A stretch of DNA of 64,000 bases. It comes from Brachionus manjavacas. Taxonomy: Eukaryota; Rotifera; Eurotatoria; Ploima; Brachionidae. The notes beneath the pieces were generated by a model, which was not told where the DNA came from, made no database searches, and saw nothing but the letters and a program-made list of their open reading frames with translations. The translations under genes were made by a program, and so were the position numbers. Of this stretch, positions 1 through 13,300 are shown one piece after another. The first letter of the stretch is position 1, and every line of letters begins with the position of its first letter. The stretch covers positions 5,284,501 through 5,348,500 of the forward strand of contig JAHQIY010000001.1 in assembly GCA_019054805.1 (NCBI GenBank), given 5' to 3'.

Positions 1-869
1 AGTTAGCCGGGTCGATAAACTAGCTTGGTAAAAAATTATCTTTTAAATAGAAGAATTTGATCTTAACTAATGCAAAAAGTCTTCTTCAATATTTTCTCTC
101 AATCAATAACGCAATGTTATATGGAATTCAGACTTGAGCAAAAATCAAAGGAGTCATTGTAAGGCTTCAATTTTTGAATTTTTGATTTTAATGTCTTAAT
201 GCTGTTTTTTTTTTAATAAATTAATTAAATGAATGGTCAAATCAAGTGAATTCAATTGCAAACAAAGAGAACTTAATTTTAAGCCAAACTTGTTTAAGAG
301 TCCTATAAAAGTAATGATTTTGACTCGTTAAAAAAATGTTTGCTAAGTTCACACTTCACTTCTGGTATACTAGAATTAATTTTTATTTTTATTTAAACTT
401 TATTCGGATTGAAAGCTTGATAACTGAAGAGTGATATGCATAATAGTGTGTGTATAAAAAGTTAATGTTGAGATGAGAAATGTTTCTTAATAATAATATA
501 TATAAAATTTTTATATTAATATTTTTATAATGTAAACAATGCTACCCTAAAGACAAGTTAGCCTACAACATAATGAATAGAAAATTATAAGTCGGCAACT
601 GGTCTGCACTGAACCTTACTAATTATTAGGAATTATATTATATTAAAAGCTGAATCTAATTTCTCTTTTTGGAGTTTAACCATTTCTTTTTTTTAGATTT
701 TCTCAATTCTGCATTAAAATGAATTAAATCGCCATAACAAGGAATCGTTGGTAAGAATATACGGTAATTTGTTACTGTATAAAAAAAAATTTTTAAGCTT
801 ATTATATTTTTAGGTTTGGAAATCAGTAAAATATATTTCTCATATTTTGCTTCTAAAGAACAAAACTTA
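1..869. other. AT-rich intergenic DNA downstream of sacsin
   Basis: No coding frame, RNA gene or clear repeat is visible. The sacsin transcript is expected to end within the few hundred bases below 1369. Confidence 0.5.
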
Positions 870-1097
870 AACTGTATAACTTTTCAGTAACAGCAGCGCT
901 GATATACGAAAGCAAATGATATGGAATGTGTTCCAGAGTAGAAGTCTGAGGAGGATTCTCGTGATAAATTGGCCTGAGACATTTTCGAAAGTTAGGACGA
1001 TCATAGAGCGTCAACATGCAGTAACATGGAGGTTAACAATCACCAAAGAACTCACCAAAATGGGAATGAGAAATTAAAAATTAAAAATTAAAAATCA
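870..1097 (+). mobile_element. Non-LTR retrotransposon 3' remnant
   Basis: One plus-strand frame reads like the C-terminus of a LINE ORF2: a FQSRSLRRILVINWPET-like stretch, the common 'RCLRRIL.I.W.D' pattern after the reverse transcriptase. It is followed by a short (TTAAAAA)n run at about 1072-1097 that looks like a LINE tail. It is short and degenerate, with no intact ORF. Confidence 0.45.
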
Positions 1098-1368
1098 TTT
1101 TTTAATTTAAAAAAAAAATCTTTATAAATAATTTATTCAATATTTAAATTAATATTTTTAATGTTTTTTAAACAATTGATAATTCTAAAATAAAAAAACA
1201 AATTTGAAAGAAAATTATTTTTATTTAGCATAGAATATAAATTAATCATTGTCAATTGAGTGAGAAAAAAAATAAATTCAAACAATATTTTATCAATATT
1301 TTTTCGAGAATTTTACAATTAATTAGGCAACAAAATTTCTTCTTATAGAGTAAATAAAATCTCTACAT

Positions 1369-4300
1369 TTAACTTGCATAAATAATATCTTCAACTAACT
1401 TTAACAATTCTTTACCATATTCTAAAGCTTGCTCTGCTTTAGCTAAAAATTTTAAAATTAAATCATATTGAAAAATATTTATTTTTAAAAATTAAAACTT
1501 ACTCAATGGGAAAACCTCATTTGGTGTTTTTCCAAATCTCGCAATTCCCGGATATTGCATAGAATTAGCTTCGTTGCCAATAAAATTACAAAATCTAAAC
1601 GCTATGTCCCTAATGTTTGTATCAACTCCGAGCAATAAGCCATGAATGTCACTCGCTGGTAGCTTACCGTTTCCTTTAAAATAATGGTATGCTCGTAGTG
1701 CCTTTTCTACAGCACGATAGCATTTGTAACAAACCCATTCGTAGGCTGGCTTGCCCGTTAAAGGATGCATGTCATTATTTGCTGATTCAAGATCTGCCTT
1801 TGCTTGGGTGAACCAAAGACCTGCATCCATTTGAGTGAAATCAGTTCCACGACGTCTTGCAGACGACGGACTGCTTCGATCTCCTATGATAGAAAAAAAA
1901 TAATTATTTGTAACTAAATAAAGATCAAGATTTAAAAGGGAAGAATCCAAAAAGCCACTCGAAAAAACACGGAGTAAAACAATTACCCATATAATGATCT
2001 CTTGAAAATGACCTATATCTTCGATCTATATCAAATTAGTAAAAAATTAAATTCAATCACAAAAATCAAATGCTTAAATGCAACTAAACCAGAGTTATAC
2101 AAGTCATCAGACTTTGGTGAGAAAGTATGTATTTTTATGGTACTATAATATTAAAATAAAATTTATTATACAATATTATATATTTGAATTTATTTGGCAA
2201 TTTTTTTTATTTTTAATTTTTTTGATCAAAATATTAGTTGAAATAAGATTTTTTTTAGAAATTAGAAAAATTTTTAGTTTTTGATTAAAAAGAAAGAAAT
2301 TTTTTAGAAATTTTTTTTACAATAAATGACTAAACTTTATTAAACATGATTTTTTTATTCCTTGATTAGAAAGAAAACTGCATAAATTTTTATCTGAAGT
2401 AAATATAAAACCTTAATCAATATTTTGACATTTTTCAACACAAAATTTAACTTTTTTTATATATTTTAATTAATTTAAAATATCATCTAAAGCCATATTT
2501 TGGTTACCTTAATGCGGATTATAAATCTGTTTTTATCATTTAAATATTTTAGAAGAATCAATTAAAGATCAATTAGAAAGAAAAAGATATGTTTTTTTAA
2601 TCAAAATAAAAAAATCTTTGTTTAATTAAAAAAATATAAAAGATTATTTCATCAATTTTAATAATATCTTAATAAACTATGTTCTGATAAAGTGATCATG
2701 ATAATGAACTTCAAGTTGCCAAACTAAAAATGAAAATCTGGTGCAGACTTTTTTAGAAGGTAGAATCAGAATTTGGCAAAAGTAAAAAAAAAAGTCATTT
2801 TAAAGTTTTTTAAAAGCCAAGTCAGTGACTTGTCATTTGACTTAAAATTAAAGTCTTGACTTGACTTTGATTTAATGACTTTTGCCCAAGTCTGGGTAGA
2901 ATTATATTTGATTTGTATTCAACATGGTTAATAAGCTATTCACTGACTTGAAAGTTTTTGAAAATTTTCTTAAATATAAAAAATTACCTAAGTGTAGTTA
3001 TTATGCAATTTTTGCGCAACTATTATTTTTTACATCAAAATTATTTTGCTGATAAACTAATAAAAAAATAAAAAAATAGATTCTCTTTGCCAAAGTAATT
3101 ATTAATTCCATTTAAATGAACACATTTTTTATTAAGTCAGCCTAAAGTGTTATCTGATGGCGCTGAGAATTTAAAATACAAATTGAACAAAAATTTTTCC
3201 TTTTTTGATAAATAAAAATTAATGATAGTATTAGAAAAGAACTCCAACTTTTTTACCTGAATTAAAATCTCATTTTTTTTTAAAGTAAATCAATTCAATA
3301 ATCAATTTAAATTTCATTGATTTTTTATTATATGTGCTTTTTTAAAATTAGAAAAAATATTTTTAATATTAATTTTTGAAAATAGCAGAATTTTTTGTTC
3401 ACTTTTTATTTGAATTTCACAATACTTTGTCTGATGACCCTTAATTTTTTTAATACAACTCTGATCAGCCAGAAAATGTGTTATAAACGAGCTTTTTTTT
3501 TTTATTATTTTAAATAATCTTATAACTAACCATTTTCTGCAGAATCTGGTAAAAAATAAAAAATTAAAAAAAAAATCAGCTAAAAAAATTTATTAAAAAA
3601 AAAAACTCACTCGAATCAGTTCCTGTTCCAGTTTGTCTTTTTTGTTGTCTTCGCCTCTCCCACTCTTGCCTAAAGCTTCCAGCACGGCCCAAATTGCTGG
3701 GCCCAGGTCCTTTGGCGTCATAGTCAAATCCCCCAGTTGCGCCAGTCGCCCCAGGATCACGACTGGGACTAGAATGTGGCGAGTGACCACCACTTCCACT
3801 CGGACTGCCCTTGCGGTTCAAGTTCTCAAACGAATTGTAGTGTCTGGATCTGTAGTCGTCGCCAGTGGCCGTGGAAGTGTAGGCGCCGGCCGAAAAGCCG
3901 CCCGGCGTGTACGACGAGTACGCCGAACGATAATTGAATCCGGCCATGAACGGGTCGTTTTTGTACGTCTCAATTTGTTTCTTCAAGTGCTTGAACACCT
4001 CGCTGGCAAATTTTTCCTTGCCAGTATTTTTGTCCGGGTGCCATTTGAGCAGCAAACGATTGATTTTTTTCTTGCGTTCGTTTTCCTCGAGCGACCAGAG
4101 CGAGCGCAGTTCGCTGTTGACCTCGTTTTTGGCCTGTTCGAGCTCGAACGCAGTCGGTATGTTCTCCGAGCTTCCGTCATAGTTGGACGAAGTCTCGGAC
4201 TTGACGTCCGAAGTGTCGGACGCGTTGCTCGAGTCCTCGTAGTTGGACTCGTTCGAGTTGTTCGACGAGTGCTGATTGCTGCTAGGCTTGGGCTTGCTCT

Positions 4301-7300
4301 CGCCAAAGCTGTCCGAGTACTTGAAGGACTCGCGCTCGTCGGCCGGCTTCGCTTGCATGGCGTCATAAATGCGGTGCCAATTTTCCAGCACAAACAAGTC
4401 CTTTTTGTCAATGTTGAGCAGTTGGGCGGGCTCGTCGGACACCTGCACCTGGACATTGGAGTCGTCGTTGCCGATGTCGACTATTTGGCAGTACAAGTAG
4501 GCGCCTTGTTCGTTCAGAAAGACGCACAGGTCGCCGACGAGAACCGAGTGCAGCTTGGGGTCGTAGGGAGCGAGGAGTTGGACGTCGTCGCCGTACAACT
4601 TGCCGCTGGACGGCACGTACTGCAGCTTGATCACCGACAAAATGTTCTCTTCGGTGGCCACGTTGACCAGTTGGAGGAGGCGGCTCATTAGGCTGACGCT
4701 GGTGGCCATGAGCGACGTGAATATGGAGTAGTCGAAGTGGAGATCGAGCAGGAGCGGTTGGAGGCTGCGCGCGAGGCACAGCGAAAAGTAGGGCTGTTCG
4801 ATGTGCTTTTTGGACACGTAGAGAGTGGAAAATTGGTGATTTTCGTTGGTCAAATAGCAAGCCTTTTCTTCGACGGTCTGCTCGATTTTTTGCTGATTGG
4901 AAAGCTTTCGGTAGGACAGCGACGTTTCCAGATACTCGACACACGTGACCTTGATTGAGCTGAGGCGGTCGCGGATCACTTTTTCGACTTCGTCGATGGC
5001 CAGGTGCTTGGGCGAGGTGCGGCGCGCCTCTTCGTTCGAAATGCAGCGCGCCAAGCACCGGTGCAGCTGCCGGCTCGTGAATATTTGCTGGTACTTGCGC
5101 TCCAGAGACGTGAGCAGGTTTTGGCGCTGCGAGTCCGGGTCGTCGGGCAGCGTGTAGTCGTAGGTGGACTCGTACTTTTGGGTGAAGAGAGTGGGCCGCT
5201 GCGAAATGAATATTTTGTCAATGAGCGGCTTGATTTCGCCGGTGGACATTTTGAAGCACTTTTCGCCCGGGTTAAACACAAACTTGTCGTGCGTGAGCTT
5301 GGCCAAGTCGTCGAGGCTGTCGCGGCTGTCCACTATGACACAATTGGCCGACTTTTCCAGCTTGAGCTCGGTGGTGAGAAAATAGAGGCCGGGCAGCTTG
5401 AACTGCGGCGTAATGGTGTCCGCATTCAGCTTGAGATACTTGAAAAAGCCCTGCATGGCCTTGAGCGCCTTGCACAGCTCGTTCGAGTTCAAGTAGTCGT
5501 TGGCGCACACTTTGGCCATTTTTCTCAATATGTCGCCGTAGAGCATGGCGTACGGCTTGTCCTTGGCGCCCAAACGAATCAACAGACTCTTGTAGTCGTG
5601 CAGCTCGTTGGCAAGCGAGTACAAAAACGGGGCGCACTCGTCCCCAGCCTCCAAGTTCACGCAAACCTTGTTCGGACTGACGAACTTGCGAGTGGTCGCG
5701 CTCCACACGATTTCCTTGTCCTCCAGCTGCTTGAGTATGTCCTTGTCGGCCTCGGTCACGTTCATTTCGTTCAAGTACTTGTAAATGTGGCACAGAGCCT
5801 CGATGAGACACTTTTGGTCGAGGGCGTCGCTCTCGGCACAAATGTTGCTCAAGTGCGCGTTGACGAGCGCGAAGCACGGCTTCTTGTTCAGCTTGAGAAA
5901 TTCGACGGTGTTTATGTCGAGGGCAGTGGTGTCGACGAACTTGGGCAGTATGAAGCTGGAGGTCCAGACGAGCAGCTCGTGAGTGTGCAGCTCGGCGTCG
6001 CTCAGCTTCAGGCAGCTCTTTGAGAACTGGTCGTACTCGAACGGTTTTTTTAGTCGGACAAATTTTTGGTCGGGTGCGTAGGGCTCGAGAAAGCGCTGCT
6101 GCAGCACCGAGTCGTCGAACCGTTGCCAATTTTCGACCAAATGCTGATAGATGTACTTGGACTTGAGCCGTTGCTGGTCGGACCAGCCCGACTCGCTCAC
6201 TTTGAGCTCGATGTCGTTCATGCAGCGTTTGCACAGCTCGGACGGCAAGTAGGTGCGCAGGCCGGCCTCTTTCAAAAAGCGAATGCACATCGGCGAGTCG
6301 AACACCTCGTCCGGAAAGTACGACTCGTTCAAAATGTGAACCAAACACTCGGACTTGAGGTCGTACAAGTCGGTGATTAGTTTGTGCTCGCCGGAGCGCG
6401 TCTGAATAAAGAGACGCTCGCGCAGTATCTTCATGCATTTTTCTTTTTCGTGCGAGTAGATCTTTTCGAGTATTTCGTCGTACAAGTACTTGAGAAAGTT
6501 GTTCTGGGTCTTGGCGTCTATTTGGGGAAAGAGCGGCAAACAAATGTTGAGGAAGTTTTCGACGTCGTTCAAATTGTTGAGGCCGAGATGAGCGTAGAGC
6601 TTGAGCAGCTCGGTGCGCTTGATCAAAATTAGGCTGGCCTCGTTGAACGTCTGCTGTTGTTTGAACAGGGACCGTTTGATCAGAGAGAACAGGTCTTCGT
6701 TGATTAGATAGACTGAGGTGGTGAGTGGCGGGTAGGCGTGCAGGCTCACGTATTTGTCGCTCCACAGCGGCCGGTAGATTTTGAGCTCTTTCAAACGAGT
6801 AAATTGCGAGGGCTGATAGTTGCGCGCCAAAAAGTCGTTGAAATATTTCAATAGGACAAAAATGTCGTCGTCGCTCAAAAATTGACTCAGCGAATGCACC
6901 CGGTTGCACTCGAGCAAGTACTCGAGCACAACTAGTGGGTTGCCTTCGTCCAGCGACGACATTAGGTTGAGGTCGATGCGGTCGTCGTCCAGCCGCGTTA
7001 AAATGCCCTCCAAGCGTTTGTTGCCGAATCCGCGCGGAAAAACTCGCTGCTCGGCCACTAGCGCCAAATTCGAGTCGGTGAACTTGCATCCGGCGATCAG
7101 GCACACGCGTCTATCCACAGACGCGTGCACAAAATCAGACAAGTTCTCTGTCTTGCTCTCGATCGAGGAACTAACGCTGAGCAAGCGACCTGGCACCAAC
7201 ACCGAGTTCACATTGGGCAAATACAAGTTGTTTATTGACTTGTAGCCATGGTCGATAATTAGCGCGTAAACGTTTAGTATCAGATTGAAATCGTCCTTGT

Positions 7301-10300
7301 TAGTGACCGCTATGTCTTTGTACTTGCGCCTGACCACGTCGATGATTAGCAGCAGGTCGTTCAGATCAAGGTCTGGCTTGATTGGCAACACTTGGCTAAA
7401 CAGGTATTTGAACGAGCGGTGATACTGCTGCGGCAGTTGATAATAAATGGGCTTTAGGTTGAAATTGAGTGAGAGGATAACTTGGGAGACTAAAACAAAG
7501 TCGTCGTTGATTAAAATTAGTTTTTTGTCATTGAAAAATAGCCGAATGTATTCGTTCAATTGGGGCGCTTTTAGACATTCGGACTGAATGTATTCGTAGA
7601 CTTGATAGACCATGTCATTGAGCAGTTTGACTTCTTTGGGGTCGTCAAGGTCCGACAGATTGGATTTGGACAGCTCTTCGAGATGCTTCAGAACGTCTTT
7701 GAATGTCAATTTAGACGTCCAGTCGTCAATTGACAAAAATTTCTCCACTGATTTGGTTAAGAGGTTCTCTTTTTTTTTGTATTCGTTCAACGGGATGGAA
7801 ACTATACTCGATGCTATGAGCTCATATTGGGCTGACAAAAGCTCTTTTGGCTTGGCGAATCGATACTTGAATCTGTCGCCGAACCAGTACACGTTCAATT
7901 TTTGATATGGCTTTTGTTTGACAGCAATAAAGCTGATCTCTTTGAGGCTTTCGCCGATTTCTTTTAATTCTTGACTCTCATCTTGGTTGGCTAAAGAAGG
8001 AAAAAATGTTTAAAATTGGCTTTTATTTTTTTTTTTAAATCTAAATAAATATCATTTTTTAAAAGCAAAATTTGTAATTTTTTGTGTTATTCAATAGAAG
8101 GTCACGCAAACGCTTAGCATTTTTTAAATAAAAAAATTCAGGTTTTACCACTATTTTTTAAAAAGTTAAACATTATAACCAAAATTAAATAAAATAAAAA
8201 ATATGGCAAGGTTTTTATATTTATTTTTATTTACCTTAAATTTATATGGTATTTTTTTAAGTAAAAATTAATTTTTTTTTATTTTCTAATTATTATTCAT
8301 TTTTGACATTTCTAAAGCTTTTGATAAAGTTTGGCATGATGGACTAATTTATAAGTTAATTAAAATAAATCTACCTCCTTATCTTATTCATTGTATAAGA
8401 TCGTTTTTGCATTTAAGATCCTTTAGAGTAAAATGGTCATTTAAGTGATCAATATCCTATTAAAGCAGGAGTTCCACAAGGGTCGGTAATTAGTCCTCCT
8501 TCTTTTTAGCATTTTTAAAAAGACAGGAAATCTTGAAAAAATGATTAACAAGTACTTAAAAAAAGTTGAAAGATGGCTTTTCAAATGGAAAATGAAAATT
8601 TCTACCGAAAAGTCATGTTACATGATCTTTGAGAAAATAACTAAATTTAAGATAAATCTTTACCTTAAAATTAATGACAGCAACTTAAATAACGAGGAAA
8701 AAGTGAAATTTCTAGGTATCACGTTAGACTCAAAACTTACATTTAATCCAATGATGGATGAAATGAAAGAGCGCTGTAATTCAAGACTTAATATAATAAA
8801 ATATCTTTCAAATATGAAATGGGGTCTAAAACCAAAAACATTAGGTAATCTTTACAAATCCTTAATAGGATCAATCTTGGATTATGCTTTTCCTTATTTA
8901 AATTCATCCTCAGAAATTAACATCAAAATATAAGACTTATTCAAAATTCAGCAGTTCGATCTATTGTGAAGCTGAAATATAATATTCCCTCCAACATAAT
9001 GCATTACAAGGCCTTTGATAAACTTAATTTATTAGCAGTCTCAAATTGACTTCTTGAGTTGAGTGAGAGATATGTCAAGGGAGGAGTGAGTTATTCTGTT
9101 CCATTGGTCGTCAGATTGGTGAAAGAATGTAGACAAGGTTTTGAATCAAGATTTATCGAATATCCAACTGTTTTTTTTATATTTTATCCTATTTAACTTT
9201 AATTTTTTTTTATTTTTATACATTTTTCTTCTGAAGGAGAATTAGCTCGATACAGATTCACAAATAAATAAATTAGCTTTTTAATTTAGGGTAATAATCA
9301 AAATGTAGAATAAAAAAAAATATAGAAAGGTAAAAATATCGAAAAAAAATAAAGAATTTTATTAAACGTAGAATAAAAAAAAATATAGAAACAATAAATA
9401 TAGAAAAAAATATTAAAGTGTCATTTGAAGAAACAACTCTTTTTCTACCACTCAAGTTTTTTTTTGTTCGCTTTATACTTTCGCCTTGAAGAACGCTCAC
9501 TAAATTTGACTCTATGTAACTCTGCTCTTGCTTAAACAAGTCTATTATCTTGCCTACAGTCAAATTCTGCCCCGCATCAGGCTTTAGTCGTGAGTCGGAG
9601 TCTATTAGCGATCGGAGTATTAGCATTCATTTTAAATTTCATTAAAAAAAGCAAGATGTTTTTTTAATTATTTATTCCTTTCAAATAAATGTTTTTTTTT
9701 TCTTTATTTTTTGTGTTCTATATTTTTTTCTATATTTTGATATATCATCTTTAATTTAAGTTTTAGCCAAAGTCTCTCTTTTTTTCCATAATTAATATTT
9801 TCTTTATTTTTAAGAAAAATCTACATTTCGTCTTTCTATATTTTGTCCGCCTAGCATGTTTTCTTTTTCAAAATATAAATTCTTTTATTTAAAATTTTAG
9901 TTAATTTAATTCTTTGACCTATTATTTTAATAAAATTTAAATAAAATATCAAAACTATCTGTTTTATTACTTTTTTGGAAGTAAAGTAATTTTGACAACC
10001 GAACCTTAAAGTTCACCCAAAAAAAACAAAAAAAAAAAAAAAAAAAACAAAAAAAAAATACAATTTACTTTTTTTCATTAAATCCTCTTGACTGTTGAGC
10101 ATTTCGTTGAGAATGTTCAAAATAGCAATTGACCTCTCGACAGCTTGATCGTATTCTCTTATTTTAGAAACCGATTCGGCTCGCTCGATAAGCTCGCTCC
10201 AAGTGAGCTGGTCGCATTTCATGCCAAGGATTTTCAGTATCTGCAACCTGTCCTCCCTGATGTAGGCCTGTTCGGAGCCGAACGGAAATCGTTCGTCCGA

Positions 10301-13300
10301 TTCGGAGTACAGCGGCGCCAGCTTGCCATTCGGATGAATCAACTTGTTTGGTTTTTTGATGCGTCTGCCATAAGGACTGACAGGAATGCACGGATGATCT
10401 TTCAAAATCTCCAGCATCTTTGTATCCGCATGGTCCAGTGCAAAGAGCACAACCGAATCCTTCACATTTTTGGACAGATTGTTCAGATTGGGAAGTATGA
10501 TCTCGTTGTAGACGCGATAGTGGTCGTACAAATTGGTGGACTGGTGCGACTTTTTGATCAAATAGGCCTCTTCGTCCAAAATTTTAAAATGCTTTGTCTT
10601 AATCAAACTCATCACCGAATTGATCAAATTGTCCTTGATGTCCACTGACTTGTACGCGTCCGGCAAATACAAATAGATCAAGTCAGTTGTGGTTTCGTGC
10701 ACGGCGTTCATTGACACGCCGGCCGACGGCTGACTAACAAACGGATTTAGCGACGAGCTCAAGTTAATCAGCGACTCTTCGTAGTCCTTGATGTTGTTGA
10801 TCAACTTGGCCTCGTTGGGATAGTTGAGCTTGATGTAGTTGATGAGCGGATAGTTTTTGGCGGCGTTCTCCAAAATTTGATCCTTTGACATCAGCTTGGC
10901 ACTGTTGATCAGCTTGTGTGTGTTCTTGACACACTTGAGAATGATCAATTCCAGTTGCTTGGCATCGGGCGTTTTTTTCATGCCAATGCTTTCGAAAAAG
11001 GCCAAGTAGGGATAGAGCTCGTAGGGCAGCGTGTCCAAATGAGAGCTTAGCGGATGGTCCTTGTCGTTCAAGAGGTACACGGACGAAATGGACGAAAAGC
11101 GCTCGCCCGTCCACACCCATTCGGTCAAGTCGTTGGCCTTTAGCTCGCGGTTAATGTTGGCCGCCTCGTGCACACACATAAACTCGTAGCACTTTTTGGC
11201 CACGGTCAAATAGTCGTACCATTCGATTTTGAGCGCCGACGACTCAAAACACTTGGTGGTTAGCTTCAAGTGACGCACCACCTGATCCAAATAGACTTTT
11301 TTCAAGTCGAGAAAGTCTTTTAGTTGATTGGGAATGTCGAGGTCGGATATGCAGTTGACCGATCCGACGCAGTACGAATAGGACTGGTCGACGCAGTCCT
11401 TGGGCGACGAGAAGCGATTGTTCATGGCCGGATCGGCGCCCCGCCACGCCAACGACTGCGGATAGGACTGCGGCCGCTCTTTTTTCAGCGGAATCCAATT
11501 GACCGACGTCAAGTAGTGGCGCAGGTTGACCGCCTTGCTGGCCGAATACTCGACGAGCAGCGTTTCGTTTTGCTCGTGCCGGCTCACCAAAATTTCGACA
11601 ATCAACTCGGCCAGCAAACGTCGGCTCGCCTCGTTCATCGACTTGATCGATTGCTCGAACAAATCGATTATTTCGTCGATTTTGAGCTGGGTGTAGGAGC
11701 GCATCTTGAGCTCTTTGAGCACGCTGACACACTTGTCGTCTTGGAGCAGGTCCTGGGAGGGCAGAATTTTGGGCTCCAAAATGGCCAGGTACTTGTCGTT
11801 TTTGCCCGGGTTTATGAATTGACTCGGCGAGCACAACTCCTGGCTTTGGTTGAGAAACAATTTGGTCGATCGCACCGACTCGTTTAGATCGCTGGAGGCG
11901 AGCACGTACGTCGAACAATTGGACAGCAGCCATTTGCCGAGCAAGTGGATTTTGATCGAGTTGAGCGAGTTGCGCTCGCGGTCCCGCACATAGCTGATTA
12001 TTTCGTGCAGTATGAACGTGAACTCTTTGCATATGTTCAGGCCTAGTTTGTCCTGGATGAGAATTTTGGTGTCGAGTGAGTCGACGAATATGAACGACTG
12101 GAGGCCTGGTAGTTCGAATGGCAAGCGGATTTGCGTGTCGTAGTAGACGTGCGAACACTCTTTGATGGCTATGTACTTGTCCATGCACTCGACGGCCGCG
12201 TTTTCGAACATGGGCACGAATTTGATGAACTCGAGGAGCTCGCGCTGGTTCGAGTCAAGGCTCGGACTCGAGTGGGCCAGCTCGACTTTGGCCAGGTACT
12301 TTTGGACTAGTCTTATGTCCAGGTCGGTGAGGAGAGCGTTGAAGTCTTGGATTATTTTGACTGTGGACGCGTGGCGGTACTTGTTTTTGAACGCTTGGAG
12401 CAGGCCGAGCCGGCTTTTTCTCACGTTGGGCACGTAGTTGAAGAACAGGGGATGAGAGAGCACTGTGTCCGGTATGGAGTCGATGCATTGAAAGTCGAGT
12501 TTTTTTAGGATGCGCACCAGGTTGTCGTAGAGCTCGATGCTGATCGAGTCGTCCAAAGTGGTGTAGGTCGGCGTGTAGACCAAGTTTGAATTGTTCGAGA
12601 GCTTGTACAAGTTGAGAACGCTCGAGGAATGAGACGCTGGCCCGGTGTATATGATGTTCATGTTTTCCACTATTGACAGGTTGGTGGCAAAGTTTTCGTT
12701 CAAATATTTCCAGAGGGTTTCTAGCCAAGTTAGGTTGTGTTTGTCATGGTTTCGTGGCCACTGGATTTTTTCTTCGCCGCATCGCCACTCTTTGGGCACG
12801 CTGATCAGCTCGCTTAGCTCCGAGTCCGGTATCATCTGAAGCTGAGTTAGACCTTTTAATTAGCCAAAAAAATTAATTAATTTTTTTTCTCTATTAATTT
12901 TTTTTATTTGGTTTAACAGCAAAATGAAGGGCTCAAATAGAAGAGAGAAAGATAACAAGAGCTTGTTGATTTTATCAAAAAATAAGCCGTAGAAAACAAA
13001 ATAATTATTTTAATTTGTTCGAGTCAGTTAAACGCTCATTATTAGAAGTGCAAATAAATGAGCTGAGGTGAATTAGTAACACGATACTTGTCGATTTTAA
13101 TTCAAGTCCATTAATCAAATTTTGAGAGTAATCGCAAAGCTCAGGTGTTTTAGTTTTTTGTTGTTTTTAATTAAAAAATTGATTGATTAAATTTAGTATA
13201 TCAATGAAATAATTTTTTTTCAAAATAAATTTAAAAAAAAAATTTTATTTTTTTTTTCAAAATCTGAAAGAGCCGTAAATCGTTACAGATAAACTAAAAA

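Noticed and set aside
2078-2284. 68-aa plus-strand ORF
   Set aside because: Phe/Ile/Lys-only low complexity from A/T-rich intron DNA.
3593-7905. Many long ORFs on both strands overlapping the sacsin exons (for example plus 3633-4691, plus 5004-6023, minus 5272-7104)
   Set aside because: They are by-products of the GC-rich, stop-poor exon. Only the frame encoding the J-domain and repeat motifs has family similarity, and the antisense frames are Arg/Val/Leu-rich nonsense.
10145-12839. Overlapping frames around the second large sacsin exon (plus 10145-10648, 11324-11887; minus 11244-12188)
   Set aside because: Shadows of the 10069-12852 exon, with no domain and no start/splice support.
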